The notes under the pieces are model-generated. The model saw only the letters and a list, made by a program, of their open reading frames with translations. It was not told where the DNA came from and did no database searches. Source: Bacteroidota bacterium (GTDB taxonomy: Bacteria; Bacteroidota; Bacteroidia; UKL13-3). Taken from it: a stretch of 38,721 bases of DNA. Position numbers and translations under genes: made by a program. Location of the stretch: NCBI GenBank assembly GCA_947453415.1, contig CANGGG010000026.1:1-38721 (forward strand), in the 5' to 3' direction. Positions 6,742 to 15,995 of this stretch are shown here, in pieces. The first letter of the stretch is position 1, and every line of letters starts with the position of its first letter.

Positions 6742-9411
6742 TTATTTACCGCTAACCATAAACTTAACAGTTTGCATGCCATTGGCATTGCTAATGTTTA
6801 ACAAATAAACACCATTGTTTAATTGGCTAATGTTTAATTGCTCGTTAAAGTTTTTAGCATTGATTGTTTGTTTCATTATTTCTTTACCTAAAATATCAGT
6901 GATTACTAATTGTGCAGGTAATTGGTTAATGTTTTCAATGTTAATATTTAACTCAGCGTATGCTGGCGATGGATAAACAGAAATATTACTTGCAATGCCA
7001 TTCACTTCATTCACATTTGTTTTATTAATAACAACTACAGTTCTAACTGCAGTTTGCATATTTCCTGCTAAATCAGATACTGAATAAGTAATGGTATAAG
7101 TTCCAGTTTTGCTTGAATCAATAGTGCTTACCTTAGTAATTTTACTAGTTATAATTCCATCAATATTATCTATAGCAGTTGCTCCAGCATCTATATATGA
7201 AGTAGTGCGTTGCAATGTATCTGGGTTTTTACCTAAAATAGTAATTACAGGTTTAATAGTATCTGGAGCTAACACGTTAACGATACGAGTCACTGAATCC
7301 ATGTTTCCAGCTAAATCTCTAACTGAATATGAAATAGTATAAGTTCCAGTAATTGAAGTATTTACAGTGCCATATTTTACAATTTTACTAGTAATATTAC
7401 CTTCTTTATCATCCAATGCGGTAGCACCTAAATCATTGTAAACACTGTCTTTTTTAACAGAAAAAGGATTTGCTCCAATGATAGTAATAACAGGTTTAAT
7501 GGTATCAATATTTGAGAAATCAGCATCAGCAGCATTTCTAGGAATTAATTTAAAATTTCCATTAGCAAAATACATTGGACCTTGAATATAACTCATTTTC
7601 ATTCCAACACTTACCAAATTGTTATAATTTTTAAAGTTGGTGTTGTAATCATCAATTCTAAAACTAGCTCCATTTTTTCTATTTACAGCAAACTCACCAA
7701 ATGCTCCTGTTGGTTCATCTGGGTTTTTGCTTGTAACTGTTAAGCTATCAAATTTAACCAATACACCTTCCCATTTACGACTGTAATCAACACTACCAAG
7801 TGCAAATGAATCGATAGATAAATTAGTTTGAAATGCTGGTAAAGGATTTCCTGAAGAAATTACAGAACTTAACACATTGTATAAAGTGGTAACGTTAAAG
7901 TTTTCGGTAACTTTTGCTCTTGTAATTAATACAGAATCGCCTAATTGCCATTTAGCAGCAGAATCAGCACCTGAATTACGCTGAACAAATATTGCTGAAT
8001 TAGCACCTTGTCCATCTTGAATAGTAACCATGTTACCATAATTTAAAGCCGTAACCACACCTTTTACATTGATACCTAATAATGAATCACCATTCCAAAT
8101 ACTTGTTCCATTAGGAACTACACTTGTTTGTAAAGCTCTAATATTATCTACGCCATTTGGACCGGTAATATAGTATTTGTTTCCAAAGCTAAATGGGTCA
8201 GGAACTAAAGTAGTTCTACTTTTTTTGTCAGTAGCTTGAACCCAATACGTCATTACACATTCGGTATTGGTACGAGGAATTTGAGCTAAATAATAATTTG
8301 GAAAATTAGGAACAGCAGTTAAACTTACTGAATCCATCATATTAGTAATTGAGTTTTTAAAATATACTTTGCTATTTGCTAAAGTAGTATCACCAACTGT
8401 AATTTCAAAAACTAGTTTTGTTGTATCACTTGATTTTACTATTGAAGGATTTTTACTGATAAATTTAATAGAAGGAGGGCAAGAAGTACAAACTTTATAA
8501 TCGCCAGGATATATTGGAGCAATACCATAACGAGCAGCACCACTTACAACATATTCTGTAACTACACCTTGAATAAAATCTAAACGTGTACCAATAGCAG
8601 GAGCAATAAATCTATTAGGATTAGCAACATTTAAACCAGTTGAATCGCCTAAACCATCTCTTCTATAATAAGCAGAAAAATCTCTTACTTCAATTACATT
8701 TCCATTGTCATCAATTACACTCCAAGCAGTTCTGTTTGAGTTTCCTGAAATGGTATTCACAACACTGTAAACAGTTACGTTTCTTAAACGAACCAAAGTT
8801 CCTTCATAAGCTTCGCCTGTTAATTTTTGTGGAATTCTTGAAGATGAATTAGGATTTCCTAACATCAATTTATCGGCAGTAATTTCAGAATAAACTAAAG
8901 TATCAGGAGTTAAACTTAATTGTTCCACACCATTTTCCCAATTAGCATTACTTCTAATCAAATTTACTTGTGTTTCGCCCTGAAAATCTTTGATAACAGC
9001 GGTAACACGCACTTTATAACCCACTACAAAGTTGTCATAAAATTTACTTTCTGCTAATAAAGTAGCTAAAGTAGTTCCTGGTCCACTTGGAGCAGCTGGC
9101 TCACACATTACTTGTATTCCACTCCAAGGTCCACCACCTTTGCGTTGAATATAGGCTGCTTTTCTGCTTATTGAAAGTCCATATGATTTAGGATTGCTAA
9201 TTACTATTCCTTCAAAACGAACCGTATCACGATAAATGGTATCTTTAAATGTAGGGCTCACATAATCAGGTAATGTAGTAGTAGAGGTAGAACTTAATTT
9301 ACCATAATTCACAAATTGAACTGAATCAATTGGAATAATTGGATAAGGATTTTGCGCATTGGCAATTAATCCACCCAAAATGGTTGTGAAAAGTAGAATT
9401 GTTTTTTTCAT
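6742..9411 (-). CDS. Large secreted protein with two DUF5011 Ig-like repeats and a T9SS sorting domain
   Basis: 889 residues. It has a signal peptide MKKTILLFTTILGGLIANAQ (cleavage after AQ), then a long region of about 600 residues with beta-rich segments. Two of these segments (around 60-160 and 430-520; RFEGIVISNP, INVKGVVTALNYGNMVTIQDGQG) look like the OB-fold domains seen in secreted nuclease-associated proteins. Two tandem DUF5011 Ig-like domains follow (about 639-714 and 720-795; KPVITIxGxNP...DLAGNM, each 81 residues apart). The last 82 residues form a type A T9SS sorting domain (ISVYPSPAYAELNI... NGVYLLNISNANGMQTVKFMVSG). So it is exported by Sec, then delivered to the surface or medium by the type IX system. 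No catalytic motif was recognised; adhesion or binding is possible but not shown. Confidence 0.85.
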   Translation of the reverse strand: MKKTILLFTTILGGLIANAQNPYPIIPIDSVQFVNYGKLSSTSTTTLPDYVSPTFKDTIYRDTVRFEGIVISNPKSYGLSISRKAAYIQRKGGGPWSGIQVMCEPAAPSGPGTTLATLLAESKFYDNFVVGYKVRVTAVIKDFQGETQVNLIRSNANWENGVEQLSLTPDTLVYSEITADKLMLGNPNSSSRIPQKLTGEAYEGTLVRLRNVTVYSVVNTISGNSNRTAWSVIDDNGNVIEVRDFSAYYRRDGLGDSTGLNVANPNRFIAPAIGTRLDFIQGVVTEYVVSGAARYGIAPIYPGDYKVCTSCPPSIKFISKNPSIVKSSDTTKLVFEITVGDTTLANSKVYFKNSITNMMDSVSLTAVPNFPNYYLAQIPRTNTECVMTYWVQATDKKSRTTLVPDPFSFGNKYYITGPNGVDNIRALQTSVVPNGTSIWNGDSLLGINVKGVVTALNYGNMVTIQDGQGANSAIFVQRNSGADSAAKWQLGDSVLITRAKVTENFNVTTLYNVLSSVISSGNPLPAFQTNLSIDSFALGSVDYSRKWEGVLVKFDSLTVTSKNPDEPTGAFGEFAVNRKNGASFRIDDYNTNFKNYNNLVSVGMKMSYIQGPMYFANGNFKLIPRNAADADFSNIDTIKPVITIIGANPFSVKKDSVYNDLGATALDDKEGNITSKIVKYGTVNTSITGTYTISYSVRDLAGNMDSVTRIVNVLAPDTIKPVITILGKNPDTLQRTTSYIDAGATAIDNIDGIITSKITKVSTIDSSKTGTYTITYSVSDLAGNMQTAVRTVVVINKTNVNEVNGIASNISVYPSPAYAELNINIENINQLPAQLVITDILGKEIMKQTINAKNFNEQLNISQLNNGVYLLNISNANGMQTVKFMVSGK
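7027..7497 (-). repeat. Tandem 243-bp repeat encoding two DUF5011 domains
   Basis: Within the 889-residue gene, two adjacent segments (about 7027-7254 and 7270-7497) encode domains that share KPVIT-I-G, ATA-DD/DN, G-ITSKI-K, TGTYTI-YSV-DLAGNM. DNA similarity remains visible in the YSV-DLAGNM part. This is intragenic domain duplication. Confidence 0.75.
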
Positions 9412-9453
9412 TTTTTTGTTTATTTATATTTAATTGTTTTTGTTTATTTTAAA

Positions 9454-11574
9454 TTATTTTATCACTGCAAAGTTACCTGTTTGAACTATATCTGTGGCTA
9501 AATCTTTTACACTATACATATATATTCCTTGCGTTATCTGGTTTTTGGAATCGCTTAATAAATCCCAAGCGTGTTCGCCACCTGTCATAACTGTTTTTTC
9601 TCTATCACTTAATCTATCAAACCAAGCATTTCCTTCGCCATTATAAGTATCTGAATGGTGTTTAAAATTTGATATTACATCACCACTAGTGGTGTAAATA
9701 GTAATTTCACAGTTTTGTGGTAAATTATAAAAATATAATTTCCGTGTTCTTGAAGTGGTTCCGTCCCAAGCTGCGCTGGTATTATACGGATTTGGGTAAA
9801 TACCAACTTTTGTATCTTGGTCTTCTTTGGTGAAATTATTGGTTTCACTGCCAGCAAAAACCCTGAAATCATTTCCGCTAAATGATGATTCTAACGATTC
9901 TAAATTTAATTTTTTGTTTCCTTTGTCAAATGCAGTTACAATAAATAAATATTGCCAACCATTACTTATATTATTAATGGTATAACTGTAATAATATTTG
10001 GTAGTATCGCCTTCAAACGTTATTGGTTGAGGCAAACGTATTAAATCAAAACCATTATTATTCCCAACATCATTTCCGGTGCTATCCCAAGTGCCAATTA
10101 AGTTACGAGCATCGGTAAAGTTCGGTTTTAAATCATCTCCTATTTTACTTGAATAAATTTTATATCCTTCAAAATCTTTTTCTCTTGTGATTGGATCCAC
10201 TGAAGATTCCGCATTATTACTCCAATATATAGTTAGTTTTTTGTTACCAGCTATAATTTTCACTTTTGGATCTGCAGGTGGTTCCGGCAATACAAAACGA
10301 TCTAATTTACCATTTTGATTCAAATCTTTTTCAACAGAATAAATACCCGTTTCATCGGCATCTTCACCCAAATAAGTAGACCTACTTCTGTTAAAATGTT
10401 CTTTTAATTCCAATTGAGAACCATCAGTACTTAAAATAGACTGTGATTGATTTTGAACAAAATCTCTTAATTGCTTTGCTGAAACAAATGCCATAGTATA
10501 AGTCATACTTGAATCAGGTTCTAAGGAACGGAATGGCCCAACACTCATTAACTGTAACCAATTAGAAGGAGCGCCATAAGTAGGTCCGCCACTTGAATTC
10601 AAATCATTGGAATCAATTCCAATTGCCATTTTACTGTATCGAGTTAATTCGTCATTAGGGCCAATAAAAGGTGGAGAGGTAGAACCAAAAGTCCAAAAAT
10701 TAGCATTATAAGTTGGCGCGGTAAAACCTTTGTTGGTAAATATTTCGGGTTTACTTGGGTTAAAAAATAATCCATTCCAGTCAACACCTAAAAATTGCAT
10801 AGCACCATAAGAACTAATAAAATTATAATCATCAGCAGATTTTGCAGCCATATAAGCTACAATTGCATTGTTTTTTTTGTCAACAAAATTTCTTCCTCTT
10901 TGAAAAAACAATGAACCTGTTTCTCTCGTTACGTTTACGTTTCTAACTACTAAATCGGCAAAATTTCCAATATAAACAGAATCCCATCTTTCTTTACTTT
11001 TATTGGTAATGGTATAATTAAGTATTACAAAATAATCAGCATAAGAATAATTCCAATTTAATACTTCAAGCTTTACAACTGCTTTTAAAGGATTGTTATG
11101 ACCATTTATAGGAATAGTAGTTCCAGGAATAATGGTATTACTATCCGTCATTTTTATTACAAAATCTTGGTGCGAAATTGCTGAATTAGAATAATTAGCA
11201 CTTTTTGTTAAGTTGGATCTTTCCAATACATTTGACAATGCTGTAAATTCAAAATTTCCTGCACCAGACGAGTAGCCTGAACTACTTTCAGCACTTGTAC
11301 TCGATACACGAACTTGTCCGTTCACATAAGCACCAATCCACAAACCCGCTTCAAACAAATGTTCTACACCACTTCCTCTCGGATAAGCCATAGATGGAGG
11401 TCCACTTGTATTGGTTCTAACAGTTGGTCTGCCAATAGTTCCAAAATTATTAACGGTTAAACCCAACCTAGATGCGGTGGTGAATTTACCTTCATTTTTA
11501 ACTTGGCTAAAAATGTTTGTTGAATTCAATAACAAACACAATATAAATATTTTTATTTTAATTATTTTTCGCAT
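9454..11574 (-). CDS. Large secreted protein with fibronectin-like region and C-terminal sorting-like domain
   Basis: 706 residues with a signal peptide (MRKIIKIKIFILCLLLNSTNIFSQ). The mature N terminus starts KNEGKFTTASRLGLTVNNFG and the following 400 residues resemble uncharacterised large exported proteins of Bacteroidota; I cannot name a function. Around 430-570 a segment (PADPKVKIIAGNKKLTIYWSN...FEGYKIYSSK...WQYLFIVTAFDKG) has the pattern of a fibronectin type III fold. The C terminus (GIYPNPYNTSAAWDG... ITQGIYMYSVKDLATDIVQTGNFAVIK) has the PNP and GIYMYSV hallmarks of a T9SS sorting domain in a longer variant form. It lies 42 bp upstream of the 889-residue gene on the same strand, so the two are probably co-transcribed. 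The start is supported by the signal peptide. Confidence 0.75.
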   Translation of the reverse strand: MRKIIKIKIFILCLLLNSTNIFSQVKNEGKFTTASRLGLTVNNFGTIGRPTVRTNTSGPPSMAYPRGSGVEHLFEAGLWIGAYVNGQVRVSSTSAESSSGYSSGAGNFEFTALSNVLERSNLTKSANYSNSAISHQDFVIKMTDSNTIIPGTTIPINGHNNPLKAVVKLEVLNWNYSYADYFVILNYTITNKSKERWDSVYIGNFADLVVRNVNVTRETGSLFFQRGRNFVDKKNNAIVAYMAAKSADDYNFISSYGAMQFLGVDWNGLFFNPSKPEIFTNKGFTAPTYNANFWTFGSTSPPFIGPNDELTRYSKMAIGIDSNDLNSSGGPTYGAPSNWLQLMSVGPFRSLEPDSSMTYTMAFVSAKQLRDFVQNQSQSILSTDGSQLELKEHFNRSRSTYLGEDADETGIYSVEKDLNQNGKLDRFVLPEPPADPKVKIIAGNKKLTIYWSNNAESSVDPITREKDFEGYKIYSSKIGDDLKPNFTDARNLIGTWDSTGNDVGNNNGFDLIRLPQPITFEGDTTKYYYSYTINNISNGWQYLFIVTAFDKGNKKLNLESLESSFSGNDFRVFAGSETNNFTKEDQDTKVGIYPNPYNTSAAWDGTTSRTRKLYFYNLPQNCEITIYTTSGDVISNFKHHSDTYNGEGNAWFDRLSDREKTVMTGGEHAWDLLSDSKNQITQGIYMYSVKDLATDIVQTGNFAVIK

Positions 11575-11731
11575 ATTTTACAGAATGCAAATATGTAATT
11601 TTTAATAATAACTAACCGTTAAATTATTTTTTTGCAAAATATTTAAATCATAAAAAAAAATATCCACAGTTTTAAAACCTTTAACTAGCTGTGGTTGTTA
11701 AATTTAATAATCTCACAATTAATTAATTTCA

Positions 11732-11745
11732 TTGATAGTTATCAA
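11732..11745. promoter_or_regulatory. FNR/CRP-type box upstream of the oxidase operon
   Basis: TTGAT-AGTT-ATCAA is an exact match to the FNR half-sites TTGAT-N4-ATCAA. It is centred about 90 bases upstream of the coxB ATG, and about 58 bases upstream of the transcription start implied by a weak -7 box (TATATTG, 11784-11790). A CRP/FNR-family regulator responding to oxygen or redox state would make sense for a terminal oxidase, but binding is inferred from sequence only. Confidence 0.5.
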
Positions 11746-11828
11746 TTAATAAAAAGATTTTTAGAAGTATTTGACACCATTCTTATATTGCAACACAATT
11801 TACACCAAAAAAACAAAGAAATATACCA

Positions 11829-12974
11829 ATGAAGCATTTGAAAATTAAAGCATCTTTTGTACTAATGATAGCTATGATACTTTTTAGTAGCTCATCAGTT
11901 TTTGCGCAGGATATGACTACCGATGCCGCGGAAGCGGCAAAATCGACAGCAAGTAACATTAACTGGTTAATAGCCGGAATTGCCATATTATTGGTATTTA
12001 TTATAGGAATGATATTCGATATTTTATCGAAAGTAGGCGATGTTCAAAAGAAACAAGTAATTAATTGGGGAAAAATAAATGCTTATTTAGCATTGGTATT
12101 TTTAATAGTTGGAATGTCCGCATTTGCATGGGAAATGACAGTTCATGGAAAACTAACATTATTCACTTTGCCAAGTGCATCAGCTCATTCCGAAGAATAT
12201 GATAACATGTTTATGATTACCTTATGGTTAACAGGAATTGTATTTGTTATAACTCATATTCTTTTGTTTTGGTACACTTATAAATATAAAGAAGATAAAA
12301 AACGTAAAGCGTTATTTTATCCTGACAACCATAAATTAGAGTTGCTTTGGACCATTGTTCCTGCTTTTGTACTAACTATATTAGTGGTAAGAGGTTTAAT
12401 TGTATGGAGCGATATGACTACAAGTAAAGATAAAGATGCCATGAACATTGAAGTTTTTGGTTATCAGTTTGCTTGGAATGCTCGTTACAGTGGTGCAGAT
12501 AATAAATTAGGAAAATACGACTTTCGTCAAATGGGAATTGTAAACGCTTTAGGCGTTGATAGCACTAAAGAATTTGCTGGTGATGATGTTATAACAACTG
12601 AATTACATATTCCTGTTAATAAAGCTATTTACTTACATTTTAGAGCAAAAGATGTAATACATTCAGCATATTTACCTCATTTTAGAGCACAAATGAATGT
12701 TGTACCGGGTTTACCAACTAAGTTTGACTTTACTCCTACTTTAACTACCAATGAAATGCGTGTAAAATTAGAAAATCCAAATTTTGATTATATATTATTG
12801 TGTAATAAAATTTGCGGTAGTGCACATTATAGAATGAAAATGAAAGTAATTGTTGACACCCAAGCGGATTTTGACAAATGGTTAAAAGAACAACCTGCAT
12901 TAACTGCAAAAGGAACTGAAACAAATTCATTACATTCTTTTTTAAGTAAAGAAAACCCAATAGCTTCTAATTAA
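11829..12974 (+). CDS. coxB: Cytochrome c oxidase subunit II (CuA subunit)
   Basis: Receives electrons from cytochrome c at the periplasmic CuA centre and passes them to subunit I. Of 381 residues, 1-27 are a signal peptide (ends VFAQ). Four hydrophobic helices follow (about 44-66, 82-102, 125-150, 172-193), two more than classical subunit II, as is usual in Bacteroidota. The cupredoxin domain holds the CuA ligands: H278 (VIHSAY), C325 and C329 (CNKIC), H333 and M336 (GSAHYRM). In the CSEIC position the Glu is Lys, tolerated because that ligand is a backbone carbonyl. YQFAWNARY supplies the aromatic electron-entry patch. There is no fused cytochrome c domain. It is the first gene of the oxidase operon; no alternative complex III genes precede it here. 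Confidence 0.96.
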   Translation: MKHLKIKASFVLMIAMILFSSSSVFAQDMTTDAAEAAKSTASNINWLIAGIAILLVFIIGMIFDILSKVGDVQKKQVINWGKINAYLALVFLIVGMSAFAWEMTVHGKLTLFTLPSASAHSEEYDNMFMITLWLTGIVFVITHILLFWYTYKYKEDKKRKALFYPDNHKLELLWTIVPAFVLTILVVRGLIVWSDMTTSKDKDAMNIEVFGYQFAWNARYSGADNKLGKYDFRQMGIVNALGVDSTKEFAGDDVITTELHIPVNKAIYLHFRAKDVIHSAYLPHFRAQMNVVPGLPTKFDFTPTLTTNEMRVKLENPNFDYILLCNKICGSAHYRMKMKVIVDTQADFDKWLKEQPALTAKGTETNSLHSFLSKENPIASN

Positions 12975-13009
12975 TTAATCCTTCACAAAGAATAACATAA
13001 AAGACATAT

Positions 13010-14908
13010 ATGAGCGCAGCAGCAATACATAGCGATGATCAACATCACGGAGATCATGGTCATCACAAAGAAACATTTATTTCGAAATACATATTTAGTA
13101 TGGACCATAAAATGATTTCAAAACAGTTTTTAATAACTGGAATCATTATGGGAACCATTGGCATGTTAATGTCATTAATATTTCGCTTACAATTAGCCTA
13201 TCCTGAAACTTCGTTTCCAATTTTCGAAACTATTTTAGGTGAGTGGGGAAAAGGTGGTAAAATTGATCCAAACTTTTATTTGGCATTGATTACAATTCAT
13301 GGTACTATCATGGTATTTTTTGTATTAACTGCCGGATTAAGTGGTACATTTAGTAACTTACTAATTCCTTTGCAAGTTGGAGCAAGAGATATGGCATCAC
13401 CATTTTTAAATATGTTATCATATTGGTTTTTCTTTACTTCTTCAGTATTAATGTTAAGTTCTTTATTTGTACAAGGTGGACCAGCTTCTGCAGGTTGGAC
13501 AATTTATCCTCCATTATCTGCATTGCCAAAGGCAATACCAGGCTCTGGTACAGGAATGACATTATGGTTAGTTTCAATGATTGTGTTTATTGTTTCTTCA
13601 TTATTAGGTAGTATTAACTACGTAGCAACAGTAATTAATATGCGTACCAAAGGAATGAAAATGACTAGAATGCCATTAACTATTTGGGCATTTTTATTCA
13701 CTGCTATTTTAGGTATTTTATCATTCCCAGTTTTATTTGGTGGTTCATTATTATTAGTATTTGACAGAAGTTTTGGAACTTCATTTTACTTGAATGAAAT
13801 TCCTGCTGACTTAGCAGGTGGAATTGAAAGAGTTGGTGGTTCACCCATTTTATTCCAACATTTATTTTGGTTCTTAGGACATCCTGAAGTATATATTATT
13901 TTATTACCTGCACTAGGACTTACTTCTGAGGTAATTGCTACCAATGCCCGTAAACCTATTTTTGGTTACCGTGCCATGATTGGTTCTATTATGGCTATTG
14001 CTTTATTATCATTTATAGTTTGGGGCCATCATATGTTTATTACAGGTATGAATCCATTCTTAGGTTCTGTATTTATGCTTGGAACTTTAATTATTGCGGT
14101 TCCATCGGCAGTAAAAACATTTAACTATTTAGGAACTTTATGGAAAGGTAATTTACGTTTAAATCCTCAAATGATGTTTGCTATAGGTTTAGTTTCATTC
14201 TTTATTTCTGGTGGATTAACAGGTATTTTCTTAGGAAATGCAGCATTAGATATCAACTTACACGATACTTATTTTGTTGTGGCACATTTCCATTTAGTAA
14301 TGGGTAGCGCTGCAATATTTGGTATGATATGCGGTATTTATCATTGGTTCCCTAAAATGTTTGGAAGAATGATGAACGAAAGTTTAGGACAAATCCATTT
14401 TTGGTTAACTATTGTTTCGGCTTATTGTGTATTTTTCCCAATGCACTTTATGGGTTTAGCTGGTGTGCCTCGTAGGTATTATGCATTTACAGCTTACGAT
14501 CAATTCAATGTATTTGTTGACATGAATAAGTTCATTACTTATGCAGCATTTGTAGGCGGAATTGCTCAATTTATTTTCTTATTTAACTTTTTCTATAGTA
14601 TGTTCAAAGGTAAAAAAGCAGTTCAAAATCCTTGGGAAAGTAACACCATGGAATGGACTACTCCCGTTGAACATTTACATGGTAACTGGCCTGGAGAAAT
14701 TCCTCACGTTTACCGTTGGCCTTATGATTATAGCGTCCCAGGACATGACAAGGATTTTATTCCTCAAATTACTCCTGATTATGGACAAACGGACCCCTTA
14801 ACTGAGGCAAAAGTTGTTCCCGCTGAAGACCGTAAGAAAATTCCGACATTAGAAAAAGAAGAAGCAGTTTTGTTTTCTTTAGCTAAACGTTGGTTAGGTT
14901 TTGCTTAA
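13010..14908 (+). CDS. coxA: Cytochrome c oxidase subunit I, A1-type heme-copper oxidase
   Basis: Catalytic subunit that reduces oxygen and pumps protons. All ligands are present: H97 and H428 for low-spin heme a, H426 for heme a3, and H291, H340 and H341 for CuB. H291 and Y295 in GHPEVY form the cross-linked His-Tyr pair. Proton channels look intact: D127 and N134 for the D channel, E293 (GHPEVY, so type A1) and K369 (PSAVKTF) for the K channel. At 632 residues with 12 or more helices it is longer than the core because of a C-terminal tail (about 540-632) and a His-rich N terminus (HSDDQHHGDHGHHK, residues 7-20). It starts 35 bp after coxB. The His-rich head is common in this phylum and may bind metal. 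Confidence 0.98.
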   Translation: MSAAAIHSDDQHHGDHGHHKETFISKYIFSMDHKMISKQFLITGIIMGTIGMLMSLIFRLQLAYPETSFPIFETILGEWGKGGKIDPNFYLALITIHGTIMVFFVLTAGLSGTFSNLLIPLQVGARDMASPFLNMLSYWFFFTSSVLMLSSLFVQGGPASAGWTIYPPLSALPKAIPGSGTGMTLWLVSMIVFIVSSLLGSINYVATVINMRTKGMKMTRMPLTIWAFLFTAILGILSFPVLFGGSLLLVFDRSFGTSFYLNEIPADLAGGIERVGGSPILFQHLFWFLGHPEVYIILLPALGLTSEVIATNARKPIFGYRAMIGSIMAIALLSFIVWGHHMFITGMNPFLGSVFMLGTLIIAVPSAVKTFNYLGTLWKGNLRLNPQMMFAIGLVSFFISGGLTGIFLGNAALDINLHDTYFVVAHFHLVMGSAAIFGMICGIYHWFPKMFGRMMNESLGQIHFWLTIVSAYCVFFPMHFMGLAGVPRRYYAFTAYDQFNVFVDMNKFITYAAFVGGIAQFIFLFNFFYSMFKGKKAVQNPWESNTMEWTTPVEHLHGNWPGEIPHVYRWPYDYSVPGHDKDFIPQITPDYGQTDPLTEAKVVPAEDRKKIPTLEKEEAVLFSLAKRWLGFA

Positions 14909-15011
14909 GCAATAAAAAAATGTAATTGGTTGGTATCCTCAAAATTGATAAAATATATTAGGGAATTCACCAACAATAAAAAAGAATGAACAAAAAATCA
15001 TTCAAAAAAAA

Positions 15012-15995
15012 ATGTTTAAAAATAATTACGAAATAAGATTTAAACGCTTTGGAATAGCAACCATTATAGCGGTGTTCTTTTTAATTTTTGTAGGAGGTTT
15101 GGTACGAAGCACTGGAAGCGGAATGGGATGTCCAGATTGGCCAAAGTGTTTTGGACAATATATACCACCCACTAATTTATCAGAATTGCCTGTTGATTAT
15201 AAAACTCAATTTGCAGTTCAAGGTAAAGAAATAGCCGATTTTGATCCAATAAAAACTTGGATAGAATACATAAATAGGCTTATAGGTGTGGTGATAGGAT
15301 TCCTTGTTTTACTAACTGTGGTATTTGCTTTTCCTTATTTAAAATCAAATGCTAAAATATTTTGGCTAAGTTTTATCGCTTTTATATTGGTTGGTATTCA
15401 AGGTTGGATTGGAGCAAAAGTTGTTTCAACTGACTTAGCAACTTGGATGGTTACTATTCACATGGTAATTGCCCTTATCATAGTAGCTTTACTGATATAC
15501 ACTGTTACTTCATCACAACAGTTTAATATTGTACAGTTCAAAGAAAATAGTTCTTTAAAAATATTAATTATAGTGGCTTTGATTATTAGTTTAGTTCAAA
15601 TAATTAGTGGTACACAGGTAAGAGAAAAAGTAGACCATGTGGCAAATGTGATAGGTGAACCATACCGTTCGCAATGGCCTAAGTTTTTTATGGATGAATT
15701 TTTATTCAAACTTCATAGAACTTGGTCTGTTTTAAATTTAGGTATTTCAATATTATTACTTTTAAAATATAGAAATTTATTTGAAAGAAATTCGTTGATT
15801 TACAAATGTGGTTTGGGAATAATTTTAATGTTATGTTCTCAGGCTTTAAGTGGAAGTATTTTGGTAAATATGGGTTTTCCAAAACAAGTAACTTCTTTAC
15901 ATTTAACAGTAGGAAGCATCATTGCTGGTTTGCAAATTTTTGCAGCCATTTTGATATTTAATAAAACAATTCCTTTAAATAGGGACAGTAATTGA
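15012..15995 (+). CDS. ctaA: Heme A synthase (CtaA/COX15 family)
   Basis: Membrane enzyme that oxidises the C8 methyl of heme O to the formyl group of heme A. Its 327 residues form about eight helices in two repeated halves. The N-terminal signature GGLVRSTGSGMGCPDWPKCFG holds the cysteine pair C40/C46. E85 in EYINR is conserved, but the histidine normally four residues further (EYxHR) is N88. The other three heme-ligand positions are H150, H235 (LHRTWS) and H297. It lies 103 bp after coxA, the largest gap inside the operon, with a small hairpin (GAATGA...TCATTC, 14984-15003) just before the ATG. Its stop overlaps the start of ctaB. Confidence 0.93.
   Translation: MFKNNYEIRFKRFGIATIIAVFFLIFVGGLVRSTGSGMGCPDWPKCFGQYIPPTNLSELPVDYKTQFAVQGKEIADFDPIKTWIEYINRLIGVVIGFLVLLTVVFAFPYLKSNAKIFWLSFIAFILVGIQGWIGAKVVSTDLATWMVTIHMVIALIIVALLIYTVTSSQQFNIVQFKENSSLKILIIVALIISLVQIISGTQVREKVDHVANVIGEPYRSQWPKFFMDEFLFKLHRTWSVLNLGISILLLLKYRNLFERNSLIYKCGLGIILMLCSQALSGSILVNMGFPKQVTSLHLTVGSIIAGLQIFAAILIFNKTIPLNRDSN

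Noticed and set aside
11659-11694. DnaA box ATATCCACA and CCACAG...CTGTGG inverted repeat before coxB
   Set aside because: Only one near-match to a DnaA box and a 6-bp repeat with a 19-base spacer; this is weak evidence for an origin and could be chance.
14984-15003. GAATGA...TCATTC hairpin before ctaA as a terminator
   Set aside because: Only a 6-bp stem and followed by A, not T, on the plus strand; at most a minor leader structure.
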